Made by a program: the position numbers and the translations under genes. A stretch of 64,000 nt of DNA from Blastococcus aurantiacus (GTDB lineage: Bacteria; Actinomycetota; Actinomycetes; Mycobacteriales; Geodermatophilaceae): the NCBI RefSeq assembly GCF_900102425.1, contig NZ_FNBT01000004.1:372001-436000 (forward strand), in the 5' to 3' direction. The number at the start of each line of letters is the position of its first letter. The first letter of the stretch is position 1. Below the pieces are notes generated by a model. The model did no database searches and was not told where the DNA came from. It saw only the letters and a program-made list of their open reading frames with translations. Positions 1 to 9,500 of the stretch are shown here, in pieces.

Positions 1-96
1 CGGGACGACGACGGAGTTCAGCACCCGGTAGAAGGCGCCGGTGTCCATCGCGTCGGGGTCGAAGGAGACGCGCTCGCGCGCTGCCGGGGAGGTCAC
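1..96 (-). CDS. Flavin reductase family protein (N-terminal fragment, runs off the left edge)
   Basis: Only the first 32 codons are inside the window. They read VTSPAARERVSFDPD and then AFYRVLNSVVVP. The second stretch resembles the opening of FMN-binding split-barrel flavin reductases, where a similar YRLLxxVVVPRPI block precedes the flavin-binding core. The GTG start overlaps the TGA of the upstream glycosyltransferase by 4 bp (GTGA), so it is probably the last gene of the carotenoid operon. It could reduce free FMN or FAD or act as a small flavoenzyme. The assignment rests on a short motif and is moderate. Confidence 0.5.
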   Translation of the reverse strand, partial: MTSPAARERVSFDPDAMDTGAFYRVLNSVVVP

Positions 97-1241
97 CGGC
101 CCATCCTCGCCGCAGCGCGGCCCTGCGGCGCGGGCGGCTCCGCGGTCACGCCGCGGCCCCGCCAGCGCAGCGTGCCGCGCCGGTGACCGGCCACCGAGCG
201 CACCATCAGGACGTCCAGGGCCAGCACGGAGAGCGGGTGGGCCAGCGCGTCGGGCCACACCCGGCCACCGGTCGCCGCGGCGCTGACCGCCCGGCCGGCC
301 ACCCCGCCCGCGTACCCGACGAGCCCGGCCCGTGAGCCCCGCAGCGCCGCGGCCGCGGGGAGCACCCACACCGCGGTGAGGGCGCCGGCGGTGACGAGCC
401 CGGCAGCCGGCGAGCCCCCGACGGCGGCCCACAGCGACTTCGCGTAGCCCTCCCGCACCCCGGCCCAGCCCTCGTACATGCGGCACACGGCCAGCCGCGA
501 CCCGTCGACGACGGCCCCGCGCCCGCCTGTCGCCTTCACCGCGCGCAGCAGGGCGACGTCCTCGATGACCTCGCCGCGGACCGCGGCGTGCCCGCCGGCC
601 CGTTCGTAGGCCGCGCGCCGCACGACGAGGAACTGCCCGTTGGCCGCGGCCAGCGCGGGCCGTGGCGAGCGCTCGGCCAGCCGGAGGGGCAGGAACGTCG
701 CCCACAGCCACTGCTGCAACGGCTGGACCAGCCGCTCGGCAGCGCTGCCGGTCAGCTGCCGCGGCCAGGGGGAGACCAGGTCCAGCCCCGCGTCGTCCAG
801 CACCGCGACGGCCGCGGCGACGGCGTCGGGCATCAGCCGCACGTCCGCGTCGAGGAACACGAGGACGTCGGCGTCGTCCGCGATCGCGGCGCCGTGTGCG
901 CAAGCATTCGGCTTGCCCAGCCAGCCCGGCCCGGGCGGTGGCGCCGTCACCAGCTGCACGCGGGGGTCGGGGTGGGCGGCGACGAGCTCGGCGGTGCCGT
1001 CGGTCGAGCCGTCGTCCACGACGACGACGCGCAGCCTGGGGACGCCGCGCTGGTCGAGGGCCGCGGCGAGGCAGTCGCGGACGTCCGCCGCCTCGTCGCG
1101 CACCGGGACGACCACGGTGACCGACCGGCGGACCGTGGCCGGCGCGGCGGGTGGGCGGCGCAGCAGCGCGGCGTTGAGGGCAGCGTGCGCCGCGCCCGCG
1201 ACCGAGATCCCGGCCAGGGTGCGCAGGAACCTGCCGCTCAC
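93..1241 (-). CDS. GT2-family glycosyltransferase, probable carotenoid glycosyltransferase (CruG-like)
   Basis: A 382-aa protein. The N-terminal half is a GT-A fold: VVVPVRDE near residue 45, DDGSTDGT near 78, and the metal-binding FLDADVRL near 130. An IEDVALL block follows near 220. The C-terminal third has hydrophobic segments, as in membrane-associated GT2 enzymes. The GTG start overlaps the stop of the CruF gene by 4 bp and the stop overlaps the flavin reductase gene. In cyanobacteria the cruF neighbour cruG encodes a GT2 enzyme that glycosylates the 2'-hydroxyl made by CruF; the same job is inferred here from position. Transfer of another sugar or to another lipid is possible. Confidence 0.75.
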   Translation of the reverse strand: MSGRFLRTLAGISVAGAAHAALNAALLRRPPAAPATVRRSVTVVVPVRDEAADVRDCLAAALDQRGVPRLRVVVVDDGSTDGTAELVAAHPDPRVQLVTAPPPGPGWLGKPNACAHGAAIADDADVLVFLDADVRLMPDAVAAAVAVLDDAGLDLVSPWPRQLTGSAAERLVQPLQQWLWATFLPLRLAERSPRPALAAANGQFLVVRRAAYERAGGHAAVRGEVIEDVALLRAVKATGGRGAVVDGSRLAVCRMYEGWAGVREGYAKSLWAAVGGSPAAGLVTAGALTAVWVLPAAAALRGSRAGLVGYAGGVAGRAVSAAATGGRVWPDALAHPLSVLALDVLMVRSVAGHRRGTLRWRGRGVTAEPPAPQGRAAARMGR

Positions 1242-2053
1242 GGCTGCCGCGCGTGCTGGACGGCGAGCACGGCGAGGACGGCGGCACCGAGGCCGGCGCC
1301 CCACACGGCCGATCCGGGCAGCCCGAGCCAGCCGGCGTGGGCGAGCGCGCCGCCGAGGGTCATCCAGGCCAGCGCGAGCAGCGGGGCGGCGTCGCCGACG
1401 GCGGGGGGAGTGGCCGTGCGCTCGACGAGGAGGTCCAGCAGCGTCATCAGGACCACCCCGGCCAGCAGCCAGCCGGCGAGGTTGGTCAGCGGCACGGTGT
1501 CGATCCCCGGGAGGCCCGGCGAGGGGTGCGCCCACGTCCAGTAGCCGGCGTCGACCATCTGCGGGTCGAGGACGACGTCCCAGGCGGCGAAGACGGCCGC
1601 GGCCCACGCGATGCGCGCCGCCCGCCGTCGTCCGGGGCGCACCGGCCGGGCCAGCCGGCCGCCCAGCAGCCAGCTCGGCCAGGCCATCATCAGCCAGGCC
1701 AGAGGCACGAGGAACGGCACGCCGAGCAGCGTCGGGCCCAGGACGTCGCTGTAGGTGTAGCTCCCGTACGGGAATCCGGTGGCCAACCCGACGCTCTCGA
1801 ACGCCACGGCGACGCCGCCGACGAGGACCAGGACGCCGAGGCCGGTGCGCGCTCCCCGGCTCAGCCAGGCGTGCACCACCGACAGCGTCGCGCCGAGCAG
1901 GACGATGGCCCAGCTGACGGCGTTCCGGGTGTCGCCGTCGGCGAGGGGATAGGCGATCGCGGTGGCCAGCAGTGCCGCGGCGAGGGCGAGCGGCACCAGC
2001 TCCCGGGCGGTGCGGAGCCGTGGCAGGGGGAGCGCGGCGATCGACGGGATCAC
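1238..2053 (-). CDS. cruF: Carotenoid 1',2'-hydratase, CruF/DUF422 family
   Basis: A 271-aa multi-spanning membrane protein with about seven hydrophobic helices. Family-typical stretches are ESVGLATGFPYGSYTYSD, then DVVLDPQMVDAGYWTW and VPLTNLAGWLL. CruF adds water across the psi-end of monocyclic or acyclic carotenes, giving the 1'-hydroxyl found in deinoxanthin- and myxol-type carotenoids. The GTG start at 2053 overlaps the CrtO stop by 4 bp and the stop overlaps the glycosyltransferase start. The order CrtO-CruF-GT therefore suggests ketolation, hydration and glycosylation of one pigment. Some DUF422 members are bisanhydrobacterioruberin hydratases (CruF/LyeJ neighbours), so the exact substrate is open. 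Confidence 0.8.
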   Translation of the reverse strand: MIPSIAALPLPRLRTARELVPLALAAALLATAIAYPLADGDTRNAVSWAIVLLGATLSVVHAWLSRGARTGLGVLVLVGGVAVAFESVGLATGFPYGSYTYSDVLGPTLLGVPFLVPLAWLMMAWPSWLLGGRLARPVRPGRRRAARIAWAAAVFAAWDVVLDPQMVDAGYWTWAHPSPGLPGIDTVPLTNLAGWLLAGVVLMTLLDLLVERTATPPAVGDAAPLLALAWMTLGGALAHAGWLGLPGSAVWGAGLGAAVLAVLAVQHARQP

Positions 2054-3729
2054 GAAGGTCTCCGCCCGAGCCTGGCCCCCGCCCGGCGCAGGGACCCGAT
2101 CGCCGCCGCGCGGGCGCGCGCCGGCCGCGACCGGTCGCCGAGCACGACCCGGGCCGCGCTGCGGCCGGAGTTCCCGGAGACGCCGCCGCCGGGGTGGGTG
2201 GAGGCGCCGGCGAGGTAGAGGCCGCGCAGGCCGGGGACGCGGTAGCCGGACAACGCGGGTGTGGGCCGGAACCCGAACATGCTGGCCAGCCCCATCTCCA
2301 CGTGCATGACGTTGCCACGGGGCAGGGACAGCTCGCGCTCCAGGGCGACCGGGGTCTGGACGTACAGCCGCTGTACCGAGTCGGCGAACCCGGGCGCGAA
2401 GCGGTCGACCGCCTCGACGAGCCGCTGCGCCTCCGCGTCGGCGAGGGCGTCCCAGTCGCTGCCGTCGGCCAGGGCGTAGGGATACCACTGACCCCAGATC
2501 GTGACGACGTGCGAGCCGTCGGGAGCGAGCGTGTCGTCGCTGGCGGAGAAGGACATCGCCAGGGGCACCGGCTCGCGCGGCACCCGTCCGGCGCCCCAGT
2601 CGCCATGGGCGGCGGCGAGCTGCGCCCGGTCGGTGCACAGCAGTTGCAGTCCCTGCAGCGACTCCTCGGGAGTGGCGCCCGGATAGGCCGGCAGCGCGTC
2701 GGTGAGCGCGCGCACGACCAGCCCGAAGCCGTTGCCGACCGGCGGATTGGCCTCGGCCAGCGCCGGGGGTGCGTCCTCGCCGGCCAGCCGCCGGGTCACC
2801 CCGATGTGGCACGCGGCCACGACCGCGCCGGCGACCACGCGCCGCCCCGACTCCGTCTCGACGCCGGTCATCCGGGGCCCGGTGCCGTCGTCGTCGACGA
2901 GCAGGCGCGCGGCGCCGTCGCCGAGCACCACCCGTCCGCCGTCGGCCTCCAGCCGTCGCCGCAACGCCGCGGTCAGCCCACCCGAGCCGCCGACGGGGTG
3001 GCCGGGCGGCACGTCGTGCAGCAGCGCCACCCAGCCGACCATGGCGGCGGTGCCGGGCTCGGACATCGGCGGGCCGGACTGGGCGCCGAACCAGGCCAGG
3101 GCCGCCTTGAGCCGCTCGCTGCCGAACCAGCGGTCCAGCAGGGCGTCGCCCGAACCCAGGAAGTCGACCGCCAGCTCGCCTCCGGGGGTGCGGGTGCGGC
3201 CCTCCCCGGGGGCGCCCAGCGGCCAGAAGGAGCGGACCAGCCCGCCGGCGCTGGGACGACGGCCGAACGAGGCGACGACGGCCCGGCTGCGCGGCCCCCA
3301 GACCGCGACGAAGCGGCGGTAGGCGTCGGCGTCGTCCTGGCCGCAGGCGGCGGCGATGGAGGCGCAGGTCGCGTCCAGGTCGACGGAGAAGACCAGCGGC
3401 CGGCCGTCGGGACCGGCGTCGCCCGGGGACGGCGCGGGCGCGAAGCCCCACGGGTCGCAGTCGAGGTAGCGCAGGCCGTGGGCGGCCAGGCCCAGCTCCT
3501 CGACGATGCCGCTCTGCCGGATGATCACGTGCGCGCTCGAGCCGCGGTCGACGCGCACGCCGGGCCAGCGCTCGACGGTGGAGACCGCCCCGCCGAGGAC
3601 GGTGTCGGACTCCACGACCTCGACCGACAGCCCTTGGCGCGCCAGGTAGCAGGCGGCGACCAGCCCGTTGTGGCCGGAGCCGATCACGACGACGTCGACG
3701 GGAGCCGGTTGCGCTTCGGGGGAGGGCAC
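2050..3729 (-). CDS. crtO: CrtO-type carotenoid ketolase (phytoene-desaturase superfamily flavoprotein)
   Basis: A 559-aa FAD/NAD(P) oxidoreductase. The dinucleotide motif GSGHNG is at residues 17-22. The blocks SSAHVIIRQSGIVEELGL and MSFSASDDTLAP, and the C-terminal LYLAGASTHPGGGVSG, closely follow the CrtO beta-carotene ketolases of Deinococcus and cyanobacteria, as distinct from CrtI desaturases. CrtO inserts the 4-keto group on the beta ring. The GTG start at 3729 lies just behind the stop of the GNAT gene. Longer upstream readings in this frame are low-complexity shadow sequence, so this start is preferred. Lycopene synthesis and cyclisation genes are not in the window. Confidence 0.8.
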   Translation of the reverse strand: MPSPEAQPAPVDVVVIGSGHNGLVAACYLARQGLSVEVVESDTVLGGAVSTVERWPGVRVDRGSSAHVIIRQSGIVEELGLAAHGLRYLDCDPWGFAPAPSPGDAGPDGRPLVFSVDLDATCASIAAACGQDDADAYRRFVAVWGPRSRAVVASFGRRPSAGGLVRSFWPLGAPGEGRTRTPGGELAVDFLGSGDALLDRWFGSERLKAALAWFGAQSGPPMSEPGTAAMVGWVALLHDVPPGHPVGGSGGLTAALRRRLEADGGRVVLGDGAARLLVDDDGTGPRMTGVETESGRRVVAGAVVAACHIGVTRRLAGEDAPPALAEANPPVGNGFGLVVRALTDALPAYPGATPEESLQGLQLLCTDRAQLAAAHGDWGAGRVPREPVPLAMSFSASDDTLAPDGSHVVTIWGQWYPYALADGSDWDALADAEAQRLVEAVDRFAPGFADSVQRLYVQTPVALERELSLPRGNVMHVEMGLASMFGFRPTPALSGYRVPGLRGLYLAGASTHPGGGVSGNSGRSAARVVLGDRSRPARARAAAIGSLRRAGARLGRRPS

Positions 3730-3731
3730 GC

Positions 3732-4334
3732 TCAGGTGTTCGCCGGCTGCGGGTCGCGCGGATGCATCGGGAGCTCGACGCCGAGGATCGCGAACGGCCG
3801 CGGATCGCCCGGGAAGTGGTAGCCGCGGGCCAGGTCGACGAAGCCGTCGGCGTGGTAGAGCCGGAACGCCTTCGTGTCGGCGTCGGGGGTGGAGAGCAGG
3901 GCCACCGGAGCGGTCGCGCCGGCCACCAGGGCGTGCAGCAGCTGCCGGCCCAGACCGCGGCTCTGGTGGTCGGGGTGGACGTGCAGCTCGCAGACCTCGA
4001 AGGCGCCGGGCAGCCACTTCTTCGCCGTCCGGCGGTCCAGGGCGGCGCGCACCTGGTCGTGCCACCACTGGCCCGGTGCGATCAGGTAGCCGTAGCCGAA
4101 GCCGACGAGCTGCTCGGCCGCCTCGCCCCCACCCGCCCCAGTGGCGGCGAAGGCGCCGACGGCGCGGAAACCGGGGCGGTCGGTGTGCTGGATGGCGTAG
4201 CCGTAGCGGCCGGCCACGACCGCCGGGTCGTACCCCATGGCGAGGCCGTAGATGGCCAGCGCCTCGTGCATGTGGTCGCGCAGCCAGGCGACCGGCAGCT
4301 CGACGATCCGGGTGCCGGGTCGGGTGTCGGTCAC
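3732..4334 (-). CDS. GNAT-family N-acetyltransferase
   Basis: A 200-aa protein. The acetyl-CoA-binding core is visible as ELHVHPDHQSRGLGRQLL (motif A, R/QxxGxG/A type) followed by a motif B region RLYHADGFVDLARGYHF. The GTG start overlaps the YbaK-family stop by 4 bp (GTGA), and the CrtO-like gene starts directly after its stop, so all minus-strand genes from 4.9 kb to the left edge could share a transcript. The substrate cannot be told from sequence. A role in the carotenoid pathway is not implied by the family. Confidence 0.8.
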   Translation of the reverse strand: MTDTRPGTRIVELPVAWLRDHMHEALAIYGLAMGYDPAVVAGRYGYAIQHTDRPGFRAVGAFAATGAGGGEAAEQLVGFGYGYLIAPGQWWHDQVRAALDRRTAKKWLPGAFEVCELHVHPDHQSRGLGRQLLHALVAGATAPVALLSTPDADTKAFRLYHADGFVDLARGYHFPGDPRPFAILGVELPMHPRDPQPANT

Positions 4335-4885
4335 GGGCCGACCGCCTCCGGGACGTCGTAGGGGAGGGGGGCGGGACCGGTGGACGAGGGAACGGCGCCG
4401 ATCGGGCCGTCGCCGACCTCGGCGGCGGTGCCGTCGGTGAGCCGGAGGAGTTCGTCGTAGGTGGTCGGGAAGACCGTCGCCGGGTGCCCTGCCGCCGCCC
4501 AGACCTGCGGGTGGCGGGACAGCTCGACGTCGACGAGGGTGCCGATCGGCTCGGGATGGCCCACGGGGGCGACGCCGCCGATGGGCTGGCCGGTGACCTC
4601 CCGGACCAGCTCGGCCGGTGCCCGGGAGACGGAGTCCACGCCCAGCAGGGCGGCGACCTTGGCCTCGTCCACCCGGTGCGCGCCGCTGGTCATCACGAGC
4701 AGCGGCTGACCGGCGGCGACGAAGACGAGGCTGTTGGCGATCGCGCCCACCGGCACGCCGAGCTCGGCGGCCGCCGCGGCGGCGGTGCGGACCTCGGCGG
4801 GGAGCACGCGTACCTCACCGGGCGCGCCGGCCTCCCGCAGCAGGTGGCTGACCGCGGCGACCCGGGGGTGCGCGGGCGAGGACAT
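4331..4885 (-). CDS. YbaK/EbsC-family aminoacyl-tRNA deacylase
   Basis: A 184-aa protein of the YbaK/ProX editing-domain family. The characteristic core is visible: a hydrophobic strand AIANSLVFVAAGQPLLVM, then AHRVDEAKVAALLG and IGGVAPVGHPEP. Family members hydrolyse mischarged tRNAs (for example Cys-tRNAPro) free in the cytoplasm. The ATG start is followed by a plausible N-terminus. The stop overlaps the following GNAT gene by 4 bp. Which tRNA is edited cannot be inferred. Confidence 0.85.
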   Translation of the reverse strand: MSSPAHPRVAAVSHLLREAGAPGEVRVLPAEVRTAAAAAAELGVPVGAIANSLVFVAAGQPLLVMTSGAHRVDEAKVAALLGVDSVSRAPAELVREVTGQPIGGVAPVGHPEPIGTLVDVELSRHPQVWAAAGHPATVFPTTYDELLRLTDGTAAEVGDGPIGAVPSSTGPAPLPYDVPEAVGP

Positions 4886-4949
4886 GGGTCGATCCTGCCA
4901 CCGCCCCCGGGAGTCCGGCGGGTCGGGCGACGCGGCCGTCGGTGCTCCG

Positions 4950-5588
4950 TCAGCTGCGGGCCCAGGTCCGCAGCTCGTCGCTCCCGGGGCCGGTGAGCTG
5001 GTCGAGGTGGACCGGGCGCCGGGTGACGGCCAGTGCCAGCGCTTCGGCCGGCCCCTCGACCCGCGGCCCCGAGCCGCGCGACCAGTCGATGTCGGTGGCG
5101 GCCCAGGTCAACCGGGGCAGGCCGCGGGGGAGGAAGGCCGGGCTGGCCTTCTTGCTGACGAGGAGGTCCAGGACGTCGGCCCACGGGTCCGGGGACCGGC
5201 CGTGGTCGAGGCCGAGGGGGACGGTGATGTCGAGGCGGTGGACGAGCAGGTCGGTCAGCGGGGCGTGCCAGTCCAGGCCCGGTGGGGTGAACCGGTCGCC
5301 GGCCTTCTCCCGCAGGTCGGCGACGAGGGTGGCGGTCGGCAGCCGTGCGCGGTCGTCGGCCAGGAGGTGGTTGGCGCGGTCGAAGGACCCCCGGGCGCGC
5401 ACCATCGCCCGGAGGAAGCCCGTCCAGGAGCCGGTGGGCCCGGCCATCAGGTGGGCGGCGACGTGCCGGACCGTCCAGCCCGCGCACAGGCTCGGGGTGG
5501 CCCACTGCTCGGGGCTCAGCCCGTCGAGCAGGTCGGCGAGGGCACGCCGCTCGGCGGCGACGGTGGTCCAGGCGGCGGTCTCGTCCAT
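4950..5588 (-). CDS. Maleylpyruvate isomerase family mycothiol-dependent enzyme (DinB-like fold)
   Basis: A 212-aa protein with the N-terminal hallmark of the actinobacterial TIGR03083 family: LADLLDGLSPEQWATPSLCA followed by GWTVRHVAAHLMAGP. The second half carries DLLVHRLDI, whose histidine usually joins the first pair in metal binding. Members are four-helix DinB-fold enzymes that use mycothiol as thiol cofactor. The specific reaction is unknown for most. The start at 5588 faces the divergent SOS-controlled operon, with the LexA box between them, so damage control of this gene is possible but not shown. Confidence 0.8.
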   Translation of the reverse strand: MDETAAWTTVAAERRALADLLDGLSPEQWATPSLCAGWTVRHVAAHLMAGPTGSWTGFLRAMVRARGSFDRANHLLADDRARLPTATLVADLREKAGDRFTPPGLDWHAPLTDLLVHRLDITVPLGLDHGRSPDPWADVLDLLVSKKASPAFLPRGLPRLTWAATDIDWSRGSGPRVEGPAEALALAVTRRPVHLDQLTGPGSDELRTWARS

Positions 5589-5659
5589 GGGGTGATCGTG
5601 GCAGGTGAGGACGACGGCGCGTCCGTCTTGACGCCCGTCCGGGGCTCGGGTCTACTGGA

Positions 5660-5687
5660 CATCGTTCGAACACGCGTTCGAACGATG
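5660..5687. promoter_or_regulatory. LexA/SOS box (perfect palindrome) upstream of the DnaE2 operon
   Basis: The core at 5666-5681 is TCGAACACGCGTTCGA, an exact match to the actinobacterial LexA consensus TCGAAC-N4-GTTCGA. The palindrome extends to two perfect 12-bp arms (CATCGTTCGAAC and its complement) around an ACGC spacer. It lies 86 bases before the DUF6504 start and 71 bases before the divergent maleylpyruvate-isomerase-family gene. A 7-bp inverted repeat (5702-5708 with 5732-5738) follows in the leader. Confidence 0.9.
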
Positions 5688-5773
5688 GAGTCAGTCGCCA
5701 TCCGCACCCGTCCCCGCCTTCCCCACGGGGTGGTGCGGACGGCGGGGGTGTCGGAGACGTGGGGAGGTCCGTC

Positions 5774-6097
5774 ATGAGCCGGGTGCTCGGTGAGGCCGTC
5801 GACCGGGTCGGCGAAGAGGTGCAGGTGGAGCGGGGCGCTCTCGGTCCGCTGCAGTTCTGGCGCGGGCAGTCCCGCTACCTCGTGGGGGAGCTGCTCGACT
5901 CGTGGATGGAGACCTCGCCGTGGTGGCAGCGCGACGCCGGGTCCGGGGGAGCGTCGGCCGACCTGGTCGCCACGCGCGAGGTCTGGCGCGTGGAAGCGGT
6001 GCGCGCGGGGCGCTCGCGGACGGACTTCGCCGGCGTCTTCGACCTGTCCTGGGACGCCGCGGCGAACCGCTGGTGGCTCGTCCGGGTGCACGACTGA
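5774..6097 (+). CDS. DUF6504 family protein (SOS operon)
   Basis: A 107-aa protein whose core reads GPLQFWRGQSRYLVGELLDSW, then EVWRVEAV and RWWLVRVHD. It is a small, Trp-rich, beta-type domain of unknown function that in actinobacteria is found beside error-prone polymerase genes. The ATG at 5774 is chosen because GGGGAGG at 5761-5767 gives a good ribosome site; an in-frame GTG at 5759 lies before that site. The stop overlaps the HEPN gene start by one base (TGATG). As first gene after the LexA box it should be damage-inducible. Its role with DnaE2 is inferred only from linkage. Confidence 0.75.
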   Translation: MSRVLGEAVDRVGEEVQVERGALGPLQFWRGQSRYLVGELLDSWMETSPWWQRDAGSGGASADLVATREVWRVEAVRAGRSRTDFAGVFDLSWDAAANRWWLVRVHD

Positions 6098-6567
6098 TGG
6101 GCGCCCGACCCCTCATGGCCGACCAGCTACCCCTGCCCCCGGCGCTGCCCGCCGCCGCCGTCACGCTGCTGGAGCAGGCCTATCGCGGGCTGTCCGAGGC
6201 GACCGGCTGCACCGACGCCCGCCAGCGCTACGCCACCGCGCACCTCGGCGCACTGCGGGCCGCGGCTGCCGTGCTGGCCGCCCGCACCCGTCCCGAGGGT
6301 GGCCGCCGCCGCCCGCGCAGCGCCTGGGTGCTGCTCGGCCAGATCGCGCCCGAGCTGGGGGAGTGGGCCACCTTCTTCGCCGCCGGTGCCGCCAAGCGGG
6401 CGGCCGCCGAGGCCGGGCTGTCCCACGCCGTCACCGACCGGGAGGCCGACGACCTCGTCCGCGACGTCGGCGCCTTCCTGATCGTGGTGGAGAACCACCT
6501 CGGTGCCGTCCCCGCCTACCCGCGGCCGCGGGTCGTCGGGGGCACCTCCTCCGAGCCCCGTCGGTGA
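6097..6567 (+). CDS. SAV_6107-family HEPN domain protein (SOS operon)
   Basis: A 156-aa helical protein: LLEQAYRGLSEATGCTDARQ, RYATAHLGALRAAAAVLAAR and AKRAAAEAG segments match the SAV_6107 HEPN-type family. It is coupled at both ends: one-base overlap with DUF6504 upstream and 4-bp GTGA overlap with dnaE2 downstream. An alternative start is the ATG at 6115. The classical RNase motif Rx4-6H of toxic HEPN proteins is not clearly present, so a scaffold or binding role is as likely as nuclease activity. Function in damage tolerance is inferred from operon position. Confidence 0.7.
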   Translation: MGARPLMADQLPLPPALPAAAVTLLEQAYRGLSEATGCTDARQRYATAHLGALRAAAAVLAARTRPEGGRRRPRSAWVLLGQIAPELGEWATFFAAGAAKRAAAEAGLSHAVTDREADDLVRDVGAFLIVVENHLGAVPAYPRPRVVGGTSSEPRR

Positions 6568-9500
6568 ACGACCCCTTCGTCCACCTGCACGTCGCGTCGG
6601 GCTACTCCATGCGGTTCGGGGCCAACCACCCCGCCGACCTCGTGGCACGCGCTGCCGAGCACGGGATGGGGGCGCTGGCCCTCACCGACCGCGACGGGCT
6701 GTACGGGGCGGTCAAGTTCGCCCTGGCCTGCCGCTCGGCGGGGATCCGCCCGATCTTCGGGGTCGACCTCGCCGTGGCCCCCGCGCTGGACACCACCGTG
6801 CCCCCGGCGCTCGCGCACGCCCTCGGCGGCGCGGCGTCCGGTGCGCGGGCACCGCGCCTGCACCCGTCCTCCCCGCCGGGCACCCGCCGGGCGCCTGCCC
6901 GCGGCGGATCGGCGGTCGACCTCCGGCTGCCGCGCACCACCTTCCTGGCCCGGGACGGCGCCGGCTGGGCGTCGTTGTGCCGGCTCACCAGCAGCACCCA
7001 CCTGCGCGGCACCCGCGGCGAACCGGTCAGCTCGCTGGCCATGGCCGCCGAGCACGCCACCGGCCTGACCGCGCTGCTGGGCCCCGACTCCCCGGTGGGG
7101 CGGGCGCTGGCCACCGGCCGCACCGATCTCGCCGCCGCGCAGCTCGACATCTGGCGGTCGGTCTTCGGTCCGCACCTCGTCCTGGAGGTGGTGCACCACC
7201 GGGGTCGGGGCGACCGGCAGCGGGCGCAGGCGATGCTCCGGTTCGCCGCCGAGCAGGGCGTGCCGGCGGTGCTCAGCAACGCGGTCCGCTACGTCGACGC
7301 CCTCGACGCGCCGACCGCCGACGTCCTCGACGCCGCCCGCCGGCTCGTCCCGTTGGACCTGCGGCACGTCGACCGGCGCACCGCCGAGGGCTACCTGAAG
7401 TCGGGCAAGGAGATGGCGCAGGTCGCCGAGGACCTCGTCGGCCCCGACCGGGACGCAGCAGCGCGGCTGCTCGAGCGCACCGCGCGGCTGGCCGAGCAGT
7501 GCGCCGTCGACATCCGCGACGACCTCGGCATCGGCAGCGTCCGCTACCCCGAGCTCGACGTCGTCACCACGGCCGCCGAGCGGGGGATGACCTCCTCCCA
7601 GGTGCTGCGGGCCCGCTGCGAGGCCGGGCTCGGCCGGCGCGGGATGCTGCTGTCGGAACGGGTGCGCGTCCGGCTGGACGAGGAGCTGGCGGTGATCGAC
7701 CAGCTCGGTTACCCCTCCTACTTCCTCACTGTCGCCGACGTGGTCGACCTCATCAAGAGCTTGAGGGTTCGGGCGGCGGCGCGCGGTTCCGGCGCAGGCA
7801 GCCTGGTCACCTACCTGCTCGGCATCTCCGACGTCGACCCGATCCGCTACGGCCTGCTGATGGAGCGGTTCCTCTCGCCGCTGCGCCACCAGCTGCCCGA
7901 CATCGACATCGACGTGGAGTCCGCCCGGCGGATGGAGGTCTACGACGCCGTCCTCGACCGCTTCGGCGCCGACCGGGTCAGCTGCATCTCGATGATGGAC
8001 ACCTACCGGGTGCGGCACGCCATCCGCGACGTCGGCGCCGCCCTGAGCCTGCCGCAGGCCGAGATCGACGCCGTCGCCAAGGCGTTCCCGCACATCCGGG
8101 CCAACCAGGTGCACGCCGCGCTGCGCGACCTGCCCGAGCTGCGCGCCAGTCGGTACGGGTCGAAGCGAGCCGGGGGCTCGGGCGATCTCGACCTGCTGTT
8201 CGACCTGGTCGCCCGGCTCGACGGGTTGCCGCGGCACATCGCACTGCACCCGTGCGGGGTGCTGCTGTCCGACACCACCCTGCTCGACCGCACACCCGTC
8301 GAGAGCAGCTACCTCGGCTACCCGATGAGCCAGTTCGACAAGGACGACGTCGAGGAGCTCGGGCTGCTCAAGCTCGACCTGCTCGGCATCCGGATGCAGT
8401 CGGCGATCGCGCACGCCATGGACGAGGTGGCCCGGGTCGACGGCGAGACCCTCGACATCGACGCCGTCCCGCGGGACGACCCGGCGACCTTCGAGCTGAT
8501 CCGCAGCACCCGCACGCTCGGCATGTTCCAGATCGAGTCACCGGGTCAGCGCGAGCTGGTGGGCAAGTTCGGGCCGCAGACGTTCGAGGACCTCGTCATC
8601 GACATCTCGCTGTTCCGGCCCGGGCCGGTGAAGAGCGACATGGTCACCCCGTTCCTCCTGGCCCGGAACGGCTGGCGGGACGCCGAGTACCCGCACCCCG
8701 ACCTGGAATTCGCGCTGGCGGAGACCGCGGGGGTCGTGGTCTTCCACGAGCAGGTGCTGCACGTCGTCTCGCGGATGACCGGCTGCACGCTGGCCGAGGC
8801 CGATGAGGTGCGCCGGGCGCTGGGGGAGAAGGACGCCCACCCCGAGGTGCGGGCCTGGTTCATGCCCCGCGTGCTGGACGCCGGGTACCCGGAGGCGGTC
8901 GCCGAGCAGGTCTGGCAGGTGCTGGTGGCCTTCGGGTCGTTCGGCTTCTGCAAGGCCCACGCCGCGGCGTTCGCGCTGCCCACCTACCAGTCGGCGTGGC
9001 TCAAGACCCACCACACGGCGGCGTTCCTCGCCGGGGTGCTCACTCACGACCCCGGCATGTACCCGAAGCGGCTGATCCTCGACGACGCCCGCAACTTCGG
9101 CATCGCGGTGCTCGGGCTCGACGTGAACTCCTCGGGGGCGACCTACCGGGTCGAGCGCCTCGACCGGGAAGAGGGGTGTGACGAAACCCCGGCGGAGAGT
9201 CCGGCCGGGGGCTGGCGGCCGCCGGAGTGGATGCCGGCGGCGATGCCCGACCCCTCCCGGTACGGCATCCGGCTGTCGCTGGCCGACGTGAAGGGCATCT
9301 CCGACGACGAGGTCGCCCGCATCGTCACCGGGCAGCCCTACCGGTCGCTGAGCGACTTCTGGTCCCGGGCGTCGGTGTCGCGCCCGGTGGTGGAGCGGCT
9401 GGTGCTCGCCGGGGGCTTCGACGCGCTCTACGGGTTCGGCATGCGCGACCGCGAGTCGCGCCGGCCCGCGCACCGCCGCCGGCAGCTGACCCGCCGAGAC

